A stretch of 64,000 nt of DNA from Methylomarinum sp965277025 (GCA_965277025.1 OZ255706.1:1674001-1738000); one strand, 5' to 3'; positions 26,323 through 35,182 are shown, counted from the stretch's first letter. A program made the numbers and translations. Notes: generated by a model not told the origin, from the letters alone.

Positions 26323-27255
26323 TTGAGCGTGGCGGAATTTGATCTGATAGCGCGTTTTTTCGATTGGCCCAAACGGCATCGTTTCAACCGTCTTGGCGTG
26401 GGTGATGATTGTGCCTTATGCAATATTCCCAGAGGTTACGAACTGGCGGTCACGACGGACACGATGGTCGCTGGAATGCATTTTTTCGATAATGTACCGG
26501 CTGATTCTCTCGGTCATAAATTATTGGCCGTCAATCTCAGCGACCTGGCCAGCATGGGGGCGGAGCCATTTGCTGTCACCTTGGCGCTGACTTTGCCGCA
26601 TGTCGATGAAGACTGGCTGGCGGCGTTCAGTCAGGGTTTCCGCCAGTTGGCCAGTCGCTACAATGTCGATCTGGTCGGGGGCGATACTACTTCCGGGCCA
26701 TTGACACTGACTGTTCAGGCCATGGGCGTGGTGCCGGAAGGTCTGGCCCTGCGGCGTGATGGCGCCAAACCCGGTGATTGGGCTTATATTAGCGGAAACC
26801 TGGGGGATGGCGGGCTGGGTCTGAAAATTGTCCAAGGCTATCAAAGCCCGCTGCCGGAAGTCCCATTGCAACAGTTTCATCGCCCCGAACCACAATTGAA
26901 ACAGGGTCAGGCCCTACGCGGTATCGCCAGCGCCTGCATCGATATTTCCGACGGTCTGGCGCAGGATCTCGGGCATATTCTGGCAAAAAGCGGCGTTGGC
27001 GCTTGTCTTGACTGGGAAAAGATCCCCTTGAGTCCGGCCGTGCAGAACTATATCGCACAAACTGGCGATTGGCGACTGCCGCTGACGGCCGGCGATGATT
27101 ATCAACTCTGTTTTACCGTGCCGCCGGAAAAACAGCATCTATTGCCTGCCGACTGCACCCGAATTGGCGTCATAGACGCGCAATCCGGCCTCAGGCTCCA
27201 TAAACACGGCAAAACTCAAGCCATTGAGGCGAAAGGATATGAACATTTTTGTTAA
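26323..27255 (+). CDS. thiL: Thiamine-monophosphate kinase
   Basis: Phosphorylates thiamine monophosphate to thiamine diphosphate. The protein (310 aa from a TTG at 26323; a GTG at 26329 is an alternative) has GVGDDCALCNIP, TTDTMVAGMHFF, the KLLAVNLSDLASMGAEP stretch and DLVGGDTTSGPLT, all typical of ThiL and related PurM-fold kinases; DISDGLAQDLGH is also present. It overlaps pgpA at its 3' end. Confidence 0.94.
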   Translation: MSVAEFDLIARFFDWPKRHRFNRLGVGDDCALCNIPRGYELAVTTDTMVAGMHFFDNVPADSLGHKLLAVNLSDLASMGAEPFAVTLALTLPHVDEDWLAAFSQGFRQLASRYNVDLVGGDTTSGPLTLTVQAMGVVPEGLALRRDGAKPGDWAYISGNLGDGGLGLKIVQGYQSPLPEVPLQQFHRPEPQLKQGQALRGIASACIDISDGLAQDLGHILAKSGVGACLDWEKIPLSPAVQNYIAQTGDWRLPLTAGDDYQLCFTVPPEKQHLLPADCTRIGVIDAQSGLRLHKHGKTQAIEAKGYEHFC

Positions 27256-27739
27256 AAAACACTATGGACAGGCGCAGCTTACGCCTAAGCAAATTCTGAC
27301 CGACCCGGTGCTGTTTCTGGCCTTTGGTTTCGGTTCCGGTCTGTCCAAATATATGCCTGGAACGATGGGAACGCTGGCCGCCATTCCGTTGTACGGACTG
27401 TTTTACCAGACAGGCTTTATCACCTACAGTGTCTTGACCTTATTGGTCATCATATCCGGCGTCTGGATTTGCGGGCAGGCGGCAAGAAAACTCGATTGCC
27501 ATGATTTCGGCGGCATCGTCTGGGATGAGGTTGCAGGACTCCTGGTAACTCTGTGGTTTGTTCCTCTCAATGTGCAGAATATCGTTATCGGCTTCGTGTT
27601 GTTTCGGATACTGGATATTCTGAAGCCGTGGCCGATTAAATGGATCGACCGCAAAGTCCATGGCGGATTGGGCATTATGCTGGATGATGTGCTGGCCGGA
27701 GCGATTGCAGCTGTGCTGCTTGTGTTTTTTCAGGTTTGA
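27239..27739 (+). CDS. pgpA: Phosphatidylglycerophosphatase A
   Basis: Removes the phosphate from phosphatidylglycerophosphate in the inner membrane. The protein is about 166 aa with the ATG at 27239 (AAAGGA upstream), overlapping thiL by 17 bases. Motifs include FGSGLSKYMPGTMGTLAAIPLY, the acidic DFGGIVWDEVAG, and FRILDILKPWPIKWIDR...GGLGIMLDDVLAG, with several membrane segments. It is the last gene of the operon. Confidence 0.94.
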   Translation: MNIFVKKHYGQAQLTPKQILTDPVLFLAFGFGSGLSKYMPGTMGTLAAIPLYGLFYQTGFITYSVLTLLVIISGVWICGQAARKLDCHDFGGIVWDEVAGLLVTLWFVPLNVQNIVIGFVLFRILDILKPWPIKWIDRKVHGGLGIMLDDVLAGAIAAVLLVFFQV

Positions 27740-28197
27740 ATGACCAACGTAGGAATATCGAAGCCCCTATGAGCAACTCTATTCGTTATAGCTCAACAGG
27801 TTAAACCGAGACTGTTCATTATTCATACCCAATTTTTTGCCTCAAAATGATGAGAGCTTGAATATGGCGAGTCTGCCATCACTCTGTCACATCGATATTG
27901 AACAATTGATTTACAGTGACAAGATTAGATAAAAGCCGACTTCATGTGCACCATTTATCTACGTGCAGGGATCACCCAATAGTCAGCCGGTGTCGGATAC
28001 AAATTAAATGCTATCGGCAAATCTATTTTGCTACGCTGGAAGATTATGCCGCTCGGTGGTCTTTGGCGAATAGTAGTTCTAATGAGGTCTTCGATACTCC
28101 TACGTGGTGGTATTAAGAAATAGCATTGCAATACCAACAAAGGCTATACATCAAGAAAATCATGCAATAGAACCCACAATGATTTTGCATAAACGCT
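27740..28197. other. Noncoding gap, no gene recognised
   Basis: About 460 bp between pgpA and the toxin-antitoxin pair. Short open frames exist on both strands but none has a ribosome-binding site or a family resemblance. No clear repeat or tRNA is visible. Confidence 0.6.
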
Positions 28198-28217
28198 AGT
28201 GATAGTATAGTATCACT
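28198..28217. promoter_or_regulatory. Palindromic operator of the toxin-antitoxin operon
   Basis: AGTGATA and TATCACT form a perfect 7-bp inverted repeat with a 6-bp spacer, 3 bp before the antitoxin ATG. Phd/YefM-type antitoxins usually bind such dyads to autorepress, so this is the likely operator; it also overlaps a TATAGT-like -10 box. Confidence 0.65.
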
Positions 28218-28220
28218 TCT

Positions 28221-28478
28221 ATGAAAACAGAACTGGTCACTACTTTAAAACGCCAAGCCACCAAAATTCTTGCCGAATTGCACGAATCCAAAGAGCCTGT
28301 GTTAATCACTGAGCACGGCCAGCCGTCCGCTTACCTTATCGATATTGATGATTACGAGTTTATGCAGGCCAGGATGAATATTCTTGAAGGCATAGCCAGA
28401 GGTGAAAAAGCGGTTTTTGATGATCGCATCTTTAGCCAGTCAGAAGCCATTGAAAAAATGGGAAAATGGCTCAAGTAA
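28221..28478 (+). CDS. Phd/YefM-type antitoxin
   Basis: An 85-aa protein with the Phd/YefM pattern: LKRQATKILAELHESKEPVLITEHGQPSAYLIDIDDYE. The N-terminal half is the DNA-binding and dimer domain; the C-terminal part, from about residue 50, would wrap the toxin. It overlaps the toxin start by 13 bases, so the two are coupled and the antitoxin is made first. Confidence 0.88.
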   Translation: MKTELVTTLKRQATKILAELHESKEPVLITEHGQPSAYLIDIDDYEFMQARMNILEGIARGEKAVFDDRIFSQSEAIEKMGKWLK

Positions 28479-28783
28479 TCTGGACTGAATCCGCACTTAC
28501 CGACCTTGACGAAATTGCAGAATACATAGCTCTCGATAAAGAAGACGCGGCTCGACACTTGGTCAAGAAAGTTTCTGATAATATCGGGCAGCTTGAGCTG
28601 TTTCCGGAAATGGGTCGCAAACCACCCGAATTGAAAGATTTTACTTATCGGGAAATCGTCGTAAACCCTTGCCGAATTTTTTACCGGTTAGAGCAAAACA
28701 AAGTGTATATCCTTCATGTTATGCGTGGTGAACGCCAACTTCGCAATTACTTGTTGGATGAACGCACTTACGGTGGCAGCTAA
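28466..28783 (+). CDS. RelE/ParE-family toxin
   Basis: A 105-aa protein with the RelE/ParE fold: VIWTESALTDLDEIAEYI at the start, RHLVKKVSDNIGQLELFPEMGRKPPELKD, and YREIVVNPCRIFYRLEQNKVYILHVMRGERQL at the end. Whether it is an mRNA interferase (RelE) or a gyrase poison (ParE) cannot be told from the sequence; the ALTDLDEIAEYI start and central FPEMGR favour the ParE side. It sits next to an IS. Confidence 0.88.
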   Translation: MAQVIWTESALTDLDEIAEYIALDKEDAARHLVKKVSDNIGQLELFPEMGRKPPELKDFTYREIVVNPCRIFYRLEQNKVYILHVMRGERQLRNYLLDERTYGGS

Positions 28784-29457
28784 GTTGATGTGGGTTTGAA
28801 TGTGGGTAATGGGAAATTATTTACCAGAGAAATTTTATTCTGATACAGATCATCAATTAGAAGTTACGCATTGACAGGCAATGTTAAACTATGGGTTTAA
28901 AAAATCCCAAAGTCAATGCAAGGCAAACCTTGATAAGAGAAATAACACGCCCCTCAACAGCCTGCTGTACATTACCCATGTATATTGGTTTTTTATTAAG
29001 TGAGCCGAAACAAGCTAGTTGTCGACGATTAGGAGAAGTCATGTCAATATCACATGATAGCGTAAATCGATTTCTAAATCGGGAGCATTACACTGGGCGA
29101 GATTTATACAATGAAGCCAGCGCAAGCCTGAATTTAAAGGGCGGAACCTTGAGTGTTGACGATAGTGTTCTTGATAAACCTTATAGCCAATATATGGCAT
29201 ATGTCAGTTATTTTTGGTCGGGAAAACATCATAGAGCAGTCAAGGGAATCAATCTTGTCACGTTGTACTACACAGACATTCAAGGAAAACACCAACCACT
29301 GAATTTCCGGGTGGTCGATAAGGCGGAAGGAAAGACAAAAAATGACTATTTTCAAGACATGCTGACCGAAGTATTAGCTTGGGGACTAGTAAAGTGGACC
29401 CCATTGTCCAGACAAATTATTAGAGAATTTAAGATAGAACCCTCATAACAGTCAGGC

Positions 29458-30378
29458 TCAATGGCTCTGGCCCATATTTTCACCCGGCGTCTGCTTGGCA
29501 GTGCCGGCATTATATTTATCCACGATTTTAGCGCCACCTCCCGTGGCGAATTGATAAACCCTGTCTGGCGTTTCATAGCCTAACGACTGATGCGGTCGTT
29601 CGCTGTTGTAAAAGGCAAAGTAGTCCGTCAACCCCGCTGACAGTGCTTGCAGGTTGCCGTATTGCTTCAAATAAACTTCTTCATATTTCACTGTGCGCCA
29701 GAGTCGTTCAACAAAGATATTGTCCAGGGCCCGTCCCCGGCCATCCATGCTGATGGTCACGCCATGCTGACTCAATACCCCGGTGAAGTCCGCGCTGGTG
29801 AACTGTGCGCCCTGGTCGGTATTAAATATCTCCGGTGTGCCATAGGTCTTGATGGCCTGCTCCAGACAATTTACGCAAAACGCGCTGTCCATGGTATTGG
29901 AAAGTTGCCATGCCAATACTTTTCGGCTGTACCAATCCATGATGGCCACCAGATAAACAAATCCTTGCGGCAGCCGGATATAGGTGATGTCGGTACTCCA
30001 AACCTGGTTGGGGCGTGTCACCTCGACGCCTCTTAACAGATAGGGATAGACTTTATGCTCAGGATGCGGCTTACTGGTGTTCGGGCCCGGCGCCATGCCG
30101 ACCAGCCCCAGTATGCGCATCAGCCGCTGAACCCGTTTGCGGTTGACCTGATGGTTAAGGCCGCGTAAATACTTTGTCATACGGCGTGAGCCATAAAAAG
30201 GATGCCGGGTATATTCTTCGTCGAGCAACCGCAACAGTTGCTGATCTTCAGCAGACACCGGCTGTTGTTGGCGTTTTTTCTGTTCATGGATTACTGAGCG
30301 GGTAACGTTCAATAACTGGCATTGCCGACTTAACGCCAACTCATCTTTTTGATCCACCCAGCTTTGACGCGTGATCAT
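29458..30378 (-). CDS. IS3-family transposase OrfB (integrase core)
   Basis: A 306-aa protein with the rve integrase core. Visible motifs are WSTDITYI (first Asp), FNTDQGAQFTS (second Asp), DNIFVERLWRTVKYEEVY (Glu) and YNSERPHQSLGYETPD. The N-terminal HPFYGSRRM and VNRKRVQRLMR match the HTH_21 region. It overlaps OrfA in the way typical of -1 programmed frameshifting: an A8 run lies near the end of OrfA. Confidence 0.93.
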   Translation of the reverse strand: MITRQSWVDQKDELALSRQCQLLNVTRSVIHEQKKRQQQPVSAEDQQLLRLLDEEYTRHPFYGSRRMTKYLRGLNHQVNRKRVQRLMRILGLVGMAPGPNTSKPHPEHKVYPYLLRGVEVTRPNQVWSTDITYIRLPQGFVYLVAIMDWYSRKVLAWQLSNTMDSAFCVNCLEQAIKTYGTPEIFNTDQGAQFTSADFTGVLSQHGVTISMDGRGRALDNIFVERLWRTVKYEEVYLKQYGNLQALSAGLTDYFAFYNSERPHQSLGYETPDRVYQFATGGGAKIVDKYNAGTAKQTPGENMGQSH

Positions 30379-30689
30379 AGGCTGATCCCGGACTTTTTTT
30401 TAAGCCAATCCAGTTCCATATTCAACTGCCCGATTTTGGCGTACAGACGGTCCGGATTGTCTTGCGCCTTCACCGCTTTCGGCCCGCGTTTGCCTTCAAA
30501 CAGGCTTCCCGCATTGGCCAACAGTTCCTTCTTCCATTGGCTTACCTGAGATGGATGGACTTCATTCTCTTGAGCAATCTCATTGATCGTTTTGATGTTC
30601 TTAACCGCTTCCAGCGCGATTTTGGCCTTTTGCGCCCCGCTAAAGGTTTTCCGTTTTTTTTCGCTCATTTTTTGTACCTCTTTTTTCAA
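30375..30689 (-). CDS. IS3-family OrfA (HTH protein)
   Basis: A 104-aa protein with the helix-turn-helix AQKAKIALEAVKNIKTINEIAQENEVHPSQVSQWKKEL and a leucine-rich coiled-coil end (AKIGQLNMELDWLKKK). It precedes OrfB; the run of eight A near its 3' end is a likely slippage site for an OrfAB fusion. Confidence 0.93.
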   Translation of the reverse strand: MKKEVQKMSEKKRKTFSGAQKAKIALEAVKNIKTINEIAQENEVHPSQVSQWKKELLANAGSLFEGKRGPKAVKAQDNPDRLYAKIGQLNMELDWLKKKSGISL

Positions 30690-31329
30690 TAGTCATAGTT
30701 TAAACTATTGTCCGGATTACGGGGTCCACTATATAGAACCTGGTTTTGTAACAGGAGATAGCTGGTACAGTTGCGTGGATAATCTTAAATTGACAAGAAA
30801 TCATCAGACAGGATTATTCTTTGCAGTGGAAGGTAATCGATTAGTCTCTGTTGAAAAAGGTTCATGGGTTCAAGTCAGGCAATTAGAAATCCCGGAAGAC
30901 GGCTTAATGGTTTGGCTCAAAAATTTTGGGTATGTGAAATTATTTCGGACGACCTTGAAAGAACAAGTTCGCCATTACATAAGTTCACTACCTGATGAAG
31001 AAAAAACCGCTGTTTTTGACAAGAAAGTATTTACCGAATAACATGACAGGCATTGGCAGATTGAGCAATATCATCGGGCAATAAAGCAGGTGTGTAATAT
31101 TGAGCGGTTCCAGGTTCGCAATAAAAGAGCAATAAATAATCATATTTTTTCTGCAATTTGTGGCTTTGTTCAATTACAAAAATTGAGCTTTGCAGACGTG
31201 ATTAATAATTGCTATAGCGTACAGCGGAATTTATTCAACGATGTTATGGCTTCGTTTATCGACACCTTTATGCCAAATATGAATCATTTAATCCCAAAAT
31301 TTCGATCTGTTGTCAATGCGTAACTTCTA

Positions 31330-31467
31330 TAAAAAACCAATATACATGGGTAATGTACAGCAGGCTGTTGAGGGGCGTGTTATTTCTCTTATCAAGGTTT
31401 GCCTTGCATTGACTTTGGGATTTTTTAAACCCATAGTTTAACATTGCCTGTCAATGCGTAACTTCTA
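31330..31467 (-). mobile_element. Truncated inverted IS701-like fragment
   Basis: Matches the transposase 5' end and the terminal inverted repeat of the 18083 element (from the AAAAAACCAATATAC segment to TTCTA), in the opposite orientation to the adjoining copy 2 and directly joined to it. Carries about 30 codons of the transposase start. Confidence 0.9.
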
Positions 31468-31502
31468 ACTAAGTGTCACAGCAATTAATCAGGTCATTTT
31501 CC

Positions 31503-32066
31503 ATGAAAAAGTTCATTATTCCACTGGCGACAGGCTTCATCGTACTGGGCTATTTGATGCAAGCGAATCCACCAAGCGCATCGGGAGCAGATGGCGGCAC
31601 GCCAGTTCAGGTGGTCAGTTCCGACATAAAAATCAAACGTTTATGGAAAAAGGCTGTTAATCCGTCAGAGTTCAAGAAAAAGGATCCAATGGATACCGAT
31701 ATTGAAATGGCATATATCCAGGCTGAGCCTGACAGATTGGCGAATCTGGTTGAAGGGCAAACCGTTCAGTTTGAAATTCCACAAACACAGAAGACTTATC
31801 AAGGCGTGGTTGAAAGCCAGTATAAGCAGTTTGATGGCAAGGTCAGCGTCTCAAAAGGCCGTCTGGAAGATGGTGATGAACTGACATCCTTTATGCTGAC
31901 CAGAGGCCCTGACACCACGGTGGTAATGGTGGTCACCGATGATGGCGTTTACCAGATTGAAATCGATAACCAGACAGGACAGGGAACGGTGATTGATGAC
32001 CGGGCGCTGGATGCTTTTCGCCAACACAATGATTCTATTTTGACGCCGCCCGAAGGCTTGTCATAA
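31503..32066 (+). CDS. Secreted protein, possible separately encoded protease propeptide
   Basis: From the ATG at 31503 (an upstream in-frame start at 31473 is less likely) the protein is 187 aa with a signal peptide (FIIPLATGFIVLGYLM). Residues 50-170 have a beta-rich pattern: EGQTVQFEIPQTQKTYQGVVESQY and SFMLTRGPDTTVVMVVTDDGVYQIE. This resembles the pro-domain region that precedes the catalytic domain in some secreted metzincin proteases. The gene is followed 16 bp later by such a protease that has a signal peptide but no pro-domain. A role as propeptide, chaperone or inhibitor in trans is inference. Confidence 0.55.
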   Translation: MKKFIIPLATGFIVLGYLMQANPPSASGADGGTPVQVVSSDIKIKRLWKKAVNPSEFKKKDPMDTDIEMAYIQAEPDRLANLVEGQTVQFEIPQTQKTYQGVVESQYKQFDGKVSVSKGRLEDGDELTSFMLTRGPDTTVVMVVTDDGVYQIEIDNQTGQGTVIDDRALDAFRQHNDSILTPPEGLS

Positions 32067-32082
32067 AAAGCAGGAGATACAA

Positions 32083-34227
32083 ATGAAACGATATTTGAAA
32101 CCTTATTTCACCATTTTACTGTTGGCGCTTTTTTCCAGTGCGGCCTGGGCCAAAATTCACACACTAGATATTCTGGTGGTGCATGATGCCGCAGCTATGT
32201 CGGCTAACGACGCATTGACGCGGGCGGCCAGCATGGAAACCTACGCGAACCAGTCTTTGGAAAACAGTCAGGCGCAGATTCGCTTTCGTATCGTCAAGGT
32301 CACGGCTGTTTCTCTGCCTAATCCTAAAACAGATGTGGATACCCTGCAACGATTGAAAAAAGACACAACGGTGCAACAGCTGCGTTCACAATATGGCGCT
32401 GATATTGTCACCATGATAACCCCAACAGGGCCTGATTATTGTGGGTTTGGGTATAAATTGGGCGGCCGGAACGACACTATTTACGCAGGCGAGAAGGCCC
32501 TTGCTTATAATGTGGTTGGAGATCGTTGCATTACCTCCTTTGCTCACGAAGTAGGGCATAACCTGGGGCTGGGCCATTCATTCAAGCAAGGCAGCCGCGG
32601 TGGACTTTATGAATGGGGCAGAGGGCATGGCGTCGATAATCAATTCGTGACCACCATGGCTTACCCCCCAGCCTATAATGCCCGACGCGTACCTTATTTT
32701 TCCACACCATTAGTGAATAAATGCAATGGACTGACTTGTGGGGTTGACGCAGCGGAAACTGACGGTGCCGATGCAGTTCGCGCCATCAATGTTTCAGGGC
32801 CGCAGATAGCCGCCTGGTTTGAATCCAAACAGCCAGAAGTAGTGGTGAATCATGCGCCGACAGCCAATGACGATTTTGCGCTGACCCGAAAAGAAGAAAG
32901 TGTAGATATCGATGTTCTAAGTAATGATGTCGATGCCGATGGCGACGCGCTAAGTCTGGACGCTGTCGGCGCAGCAAAGCATGGGAAGCTTGTCATGACA
33001 GAGGATATTGTCCGCTATACGCCTGACAATGGTTATGTGGGGCAGGATAACTTTCAATACAGCATGACGGATAATCAAGGTCACAATGTTTCCGCTTGGG
33101 TGACCGTCAATGTCGGATGGGGAGCCAATTACCAATATTTCCTCGGGCAGTGGAATCAAATTCCTGATTTTTCAACACTTACGCCTAAAGCTGAAGGTAT
33201 TGCGCCTAATTTCAGTTTGACTTCCCGAACTCAAGAGACAGATTTTGGCTTCCGGTTTTTTGCCCAGATTCTGATTCCGGCCAATGGAGATTATCGTTTC
33301 TTCACAGATAGCAATGGCCTGGTCAAGGTATTGATCGATGGGCAGGAAGTCGCCACTGATCAGACCTCATCGACCATGCCGCTGACGGCTGGTTTACACC
33401 GAATTGAAGTTTTATTTGTGCAACAAGCAGACCACCCTCAATTACAGGTTTTTTGGCAAGGTCCTGGCGTAAGTGGACAGATTCCTTCTGATGCATTGAG
33501 ACTGGCCGAACCTGAGAACAGCTTTCCAGTCGCCGGGGATGATGTTATCCAAAACCCGGATGCCAGTGAAGTCGTGATCGATGTATTGCAAAATGATGTC
33601 GACACCGATGGTGATCCGCTGAGCGTGACTCAGTTTACACAACCTGCGCATGGTCAGGTTTCCCGGCAGGGTGACAAACTGGCTTATTTACCCGAGAGCG
33701 GCTTCTATGGCATCGATAGCTTCACCTATCAGATCAATGATGGTCGAGGCGGTGAGGACTATGGTCTGGTCACTATCTATGTTGGACAAGGATTGAGTTA
33801 TGAATATTTTGAAGGCTTCTGGAAAAAACTGCCAGATTTTGACAGCCTGACGCCGGTTTCCAGTGGCATACAAAAGCAATTCAATCTGGTGAACCGCAAT
33901 CGCGATGATCATTTCGCCTTCCGTTTCCGGGCGCGATTACAGATTCCACAGGATGGCGTATATTATTTCTTCCTGATTTCCGATGATAGCAGCCGCTTGA
34001 TCATCGATGATCAAACTATTGCCGATATCGATGGCGTTCATTCTATGCGTTGGAGTTTCAAACGTAAAAATTATACGGCTGAACGTAAAAATTATACGGC
34101 TGGTAGTCATGATCTGGAACTGCAATATTTTGAATATACCGGTCGAGAACATCTGTATTTGTTCTGGCGCGGCCCTGGCATGCGCTGGCAGCGGTTGGAC
34201 TACCGTCATTTAACACCCAGTCGTTAG
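32083..34227 (+). CDS. Secreted metzincin metalloprotease with PA14-like and cadherin-like tandem repeats
   Basis: A 714-aa protein with a signal peptide (cleavage near residue 23, AWA). The catalytic domain (about 24-250) has the zinc motif HEVGHNLGLGH at about residues 156-166 and a Met-turn TTMAYP after it, the reprolysin-like metzincin signature. The C-terminal half is two repeats, each of a cadherin-like unit (NHAPTANDDF...DVDADGD and DTDGDPL) followed by a PA14-like domain. Such modules often bind glycans or support assembly. There is a small internal tandem duplication near 34063. No pro-domain is present in this polypeptide. Confidence 0.85.
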   Translation: MKRYLKPYFTILLLALFSSAAWAKIHTLDILVVHDAAAMSANDALTRAASMETYANQSLENSQAQIRFRIVKVTAVSLPNPKTDVDTLQRLKKDTTVQQLRSQYGADIVTMITPTGPDYCGFGYKLGGRNDTIYAGEKALAYNVVGDRCITSFAHEVGHNLGLGHSFKQGSRGGLYEWGRGHGVDNQFVTTMAYPPAYNARRVPYFSTPLVNKCNGLTCGVDAAETDGADAVRAINVSGPQIAAWFESKQPEVVVNHAPTANDDFALTRKEESVDIDVLSNDVDADGDALSLDAVGAAKHGKLVMTEDIVRYTPDNGYVGQDNFQYSMTDNQGHNVSAWVTVNVGWGANYQYFLGQWNQIPDFSTLTPKAEGIAPNFSLTSRTQETDFGFRFFAQILIPANGDYRFFTDSNGLVKVLIDGQEVATDQTSSTMPLTAGLHRIEVLFVQQADHPQLQVFWQGPGVSGQIPSDALRLAEPENSFPVAGDDVIQNPDASEVVIDVLQNDVDTDGDPLSVTQFTQPAHGQVSRQGDKLAYLPESGFYGIDSFTYQINDGRGGEDYGLVTIYVGQGLSYEYFEGFWKKLPDFDSLTPVSSGIQKQFNLVNRNRDDHFAFRFRARLQIPQDGVYYFFLISDDSSRLIIDDQTIADIDGVHSMRWSFKRKNYTAERKNYTAGSHDLELQYFEYTGREHLYLFWRGPGMRWQRLDYRHLTPSR

Positions 34228-34248
34228 TTAGTCACCTCGGTGCAGCTT

Positions 34249-34283
34249 GATCCCTTGCCGCAGAGCGGTAAGGGATTTTTTTT
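34249..34283 (+). terminator. Rho-independent terminator after the protease gene
   Basis: The stem TCCCTTGCCG / CGGTAAGGGA (one G-U pair) has a 5-base loop and is followed by nine T. It lies 22 bp past the protease stop, and separates the protease operon from the TetR gene. Confidence 0.85.
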
Positions 34284-34430
34284 TTAAGTATTGTTTATTT
34301 CGTAATGTCCCCCCGCTCGATCCACTACGCTTGATCGACCCTACAAACCGGTATTTTTCTTTATAAAACGCACAGAGCCAGTATTGCTGGTGCGTAATAT
34401 CAATGATCAATTTATTTATTTCTTGCATAA

Positions 34431-34446
34431 AGAGACGACCGGTCGC
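34431..34446. promoter_or_regulatory. TetR-family operator upstream of the regulator gene
   Basis: The sequence AGAGACGACCGGTCGC contains the palindrome CGACCGGTCG (34436-34445), 13 bp before the ATG at 34459. The 14-base segment AGAGACGACCGGTC recurs exactly at 35138-35151. It resembles the GACC/GGTC dyads of NemR-like regulators, so it is likely the autoregulatory site. Confidence 0.65.
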
Positions 34447-34458
34447 ATAATTAGGCTC

Positions 34459-35058
34459 ATGCAAATGGAAACCAGAAATAAAGCAGAAAAGCGTGAAAAG
34501 CTTTTGGATCAGGGCGTTCAAATGCTGACGACGCAGGGATACCACGGGACCGGGTTGAAGCAGTTGCTGGCCAGTGTTGCGATTCCGAAAGGCTCTTTTT
34601 ATCATTATTTTCAGAATAAAGAGGCTTTTGCCGCCGAGGTGATTCAGCATTATATCGAACCCTTTATACTGCGCCTGGAAATGCATTTATTGAATTCGGC
34701 GGATGACGCTTTGCTGGCACTGAAGCGGTATTTTATGGAGTTGATTGCAGAACTGGAGCAGAATGATTTTAAAGGTGGTTGTTTGCTGGGCAATATGATG
34801 GGAGAGGTGGGCGATACCAGTGAGGCTTGTCGTCAATCGCTGCAACATGCCGTGCAACGTTATCGCAACTTGCAGCAAAAAGCCCTGGAAATGGCGCAGC
34901 AACAAGGAACGGTACGGACGGATCGTTCCGCCGAGAGTATGGTGGACTTACTGACAAATAGTTGGCAAGGCGCTTTACTGGGGATGAAGATAGAGCAATC
35001 ATCCGCCCCGCTGCGGCAATGTTGTGATGATTTGCTCGATGATTATTTCAGGCCTTGA
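34459..35058 (+). CDS. TetR/AcrR-family transcriptional repressor
   Basis: A 199-aa regulator from the ATG at 34459 (34465 is also possible). The N-terminal HTH is standard: KLLDQGVQMLTTQGYHGTGLKQLLASVAIPKGSFYHYFQNKEAFAAEVI. The C-terminal domain contains GGCLLGNMMGE and SCRQSL-like cysteines (ACRQSLQH, RQCCDDLLDD), a feature shared with the NemR/AcuR-like group that senses electrophiles. The inducer here is unknown. No functional target gene is left next to it, but a matching operator lies 80 bp downstream. Confidence 0.85.
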   Translation: MQMETRNKAEKREKLLDQGVQMLTTQGYHGTGLKQLLASVAIPKGSFYHYFQNKEAFAAEVIQHYIEPFILRLEMHLLNSADDALLALKRYFMELIAELEQNDFKGGCLLGNMMGEVGDTSEACRQSLQHAVQRYRNLQQKALEMAQQQGTVRTDRSAESMVDLLTNSWQGALLGMKIEQSSAPLRQCCDDLLDDYFRP

Positions 35059-35137
35059 TAAATAAGGAATCGCTGGCAGTAGGGACGATTTGCTCAGCGA
35101 TGCCATAAAGTGCAAGGCTGTTTTTAATAGCTTAAAA

Positions 35138-35182
35138 AGAGACGACCGGTCTAATTATAGGAGAAAAGCGATGCCTAAATAG
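35138..35182 (+). promoter_or_regulatory. Second TetR-type operator followed by an orphan start codon
   Basis: AGAGACGACCGGTC at 35138-35151 is identical to the site upstream of the TetR gene. It is followed by AGGAG (35159-35163) and an ATG at 35171 that opens only MPK before TAG. This looks like the promoter, operator and first codons of a regulated gene whose body has been lost. The rest of the gap up to the transposase (to 35380) has no recognisable gene. Confidence 0.6.

Larger units (their letters stand above)
29390..30733 (-). mobile_element. IS3-family insertion sequence inserted in the IS701-like element
   Basis: The ends are TAAAGTGGACCCC (left) and the reverse complement of TATAGTGGACCCC (right). 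The host sequence GGGGACT...GAACCTGG is split around it. Boundaries are accurate to about 3 bp; a direct target repeat is not clear. Confidence 0.85.
28891..31323 (+). pseudogene. IS701-like transposase, disrupted
   Basis: The 5' part is 28891 to about 29389 and the 3' part resumes at about 30736. Besides the IS3 insertion, the 3' part has a stop codon where copy 1 has Gln: FTEQHDRHW in copy 1 reads FTE-stop-HDRHW here (31039-31041). The gene is doubly dead, and transposition of this copy would need a transposase from elsewhere. Confidence 0.9.
28858..31329 (+). mobile_element. IS701-like insertion sequence, copy 2, interrupted by an IS3 element
   Basis: Same inverted-repeat ends as the element at 18083, but opposite in orientation and split by an IS3 element at about 29390-30733. 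Its right end abuts an inverted fragment of the same IS with no spacer (31330). No 5-bp target duplication is seen on the outer flanks. Confidence 0.88.

Noticed and set aside
27740..28197. Small gene in the gap between pgpA and the toxin-antitoxin pair
   Set aside because: The open frames are short, lack ribosome-binding sites and resemble no known family.
28221..31467. Genomic island with a toxin-antitoxin system, IS elements and cargo
   Set aside because: The toxin-antitoxin pair and the IS elements are adjacent but no integrase, attachment site or coherent cargo is seen.
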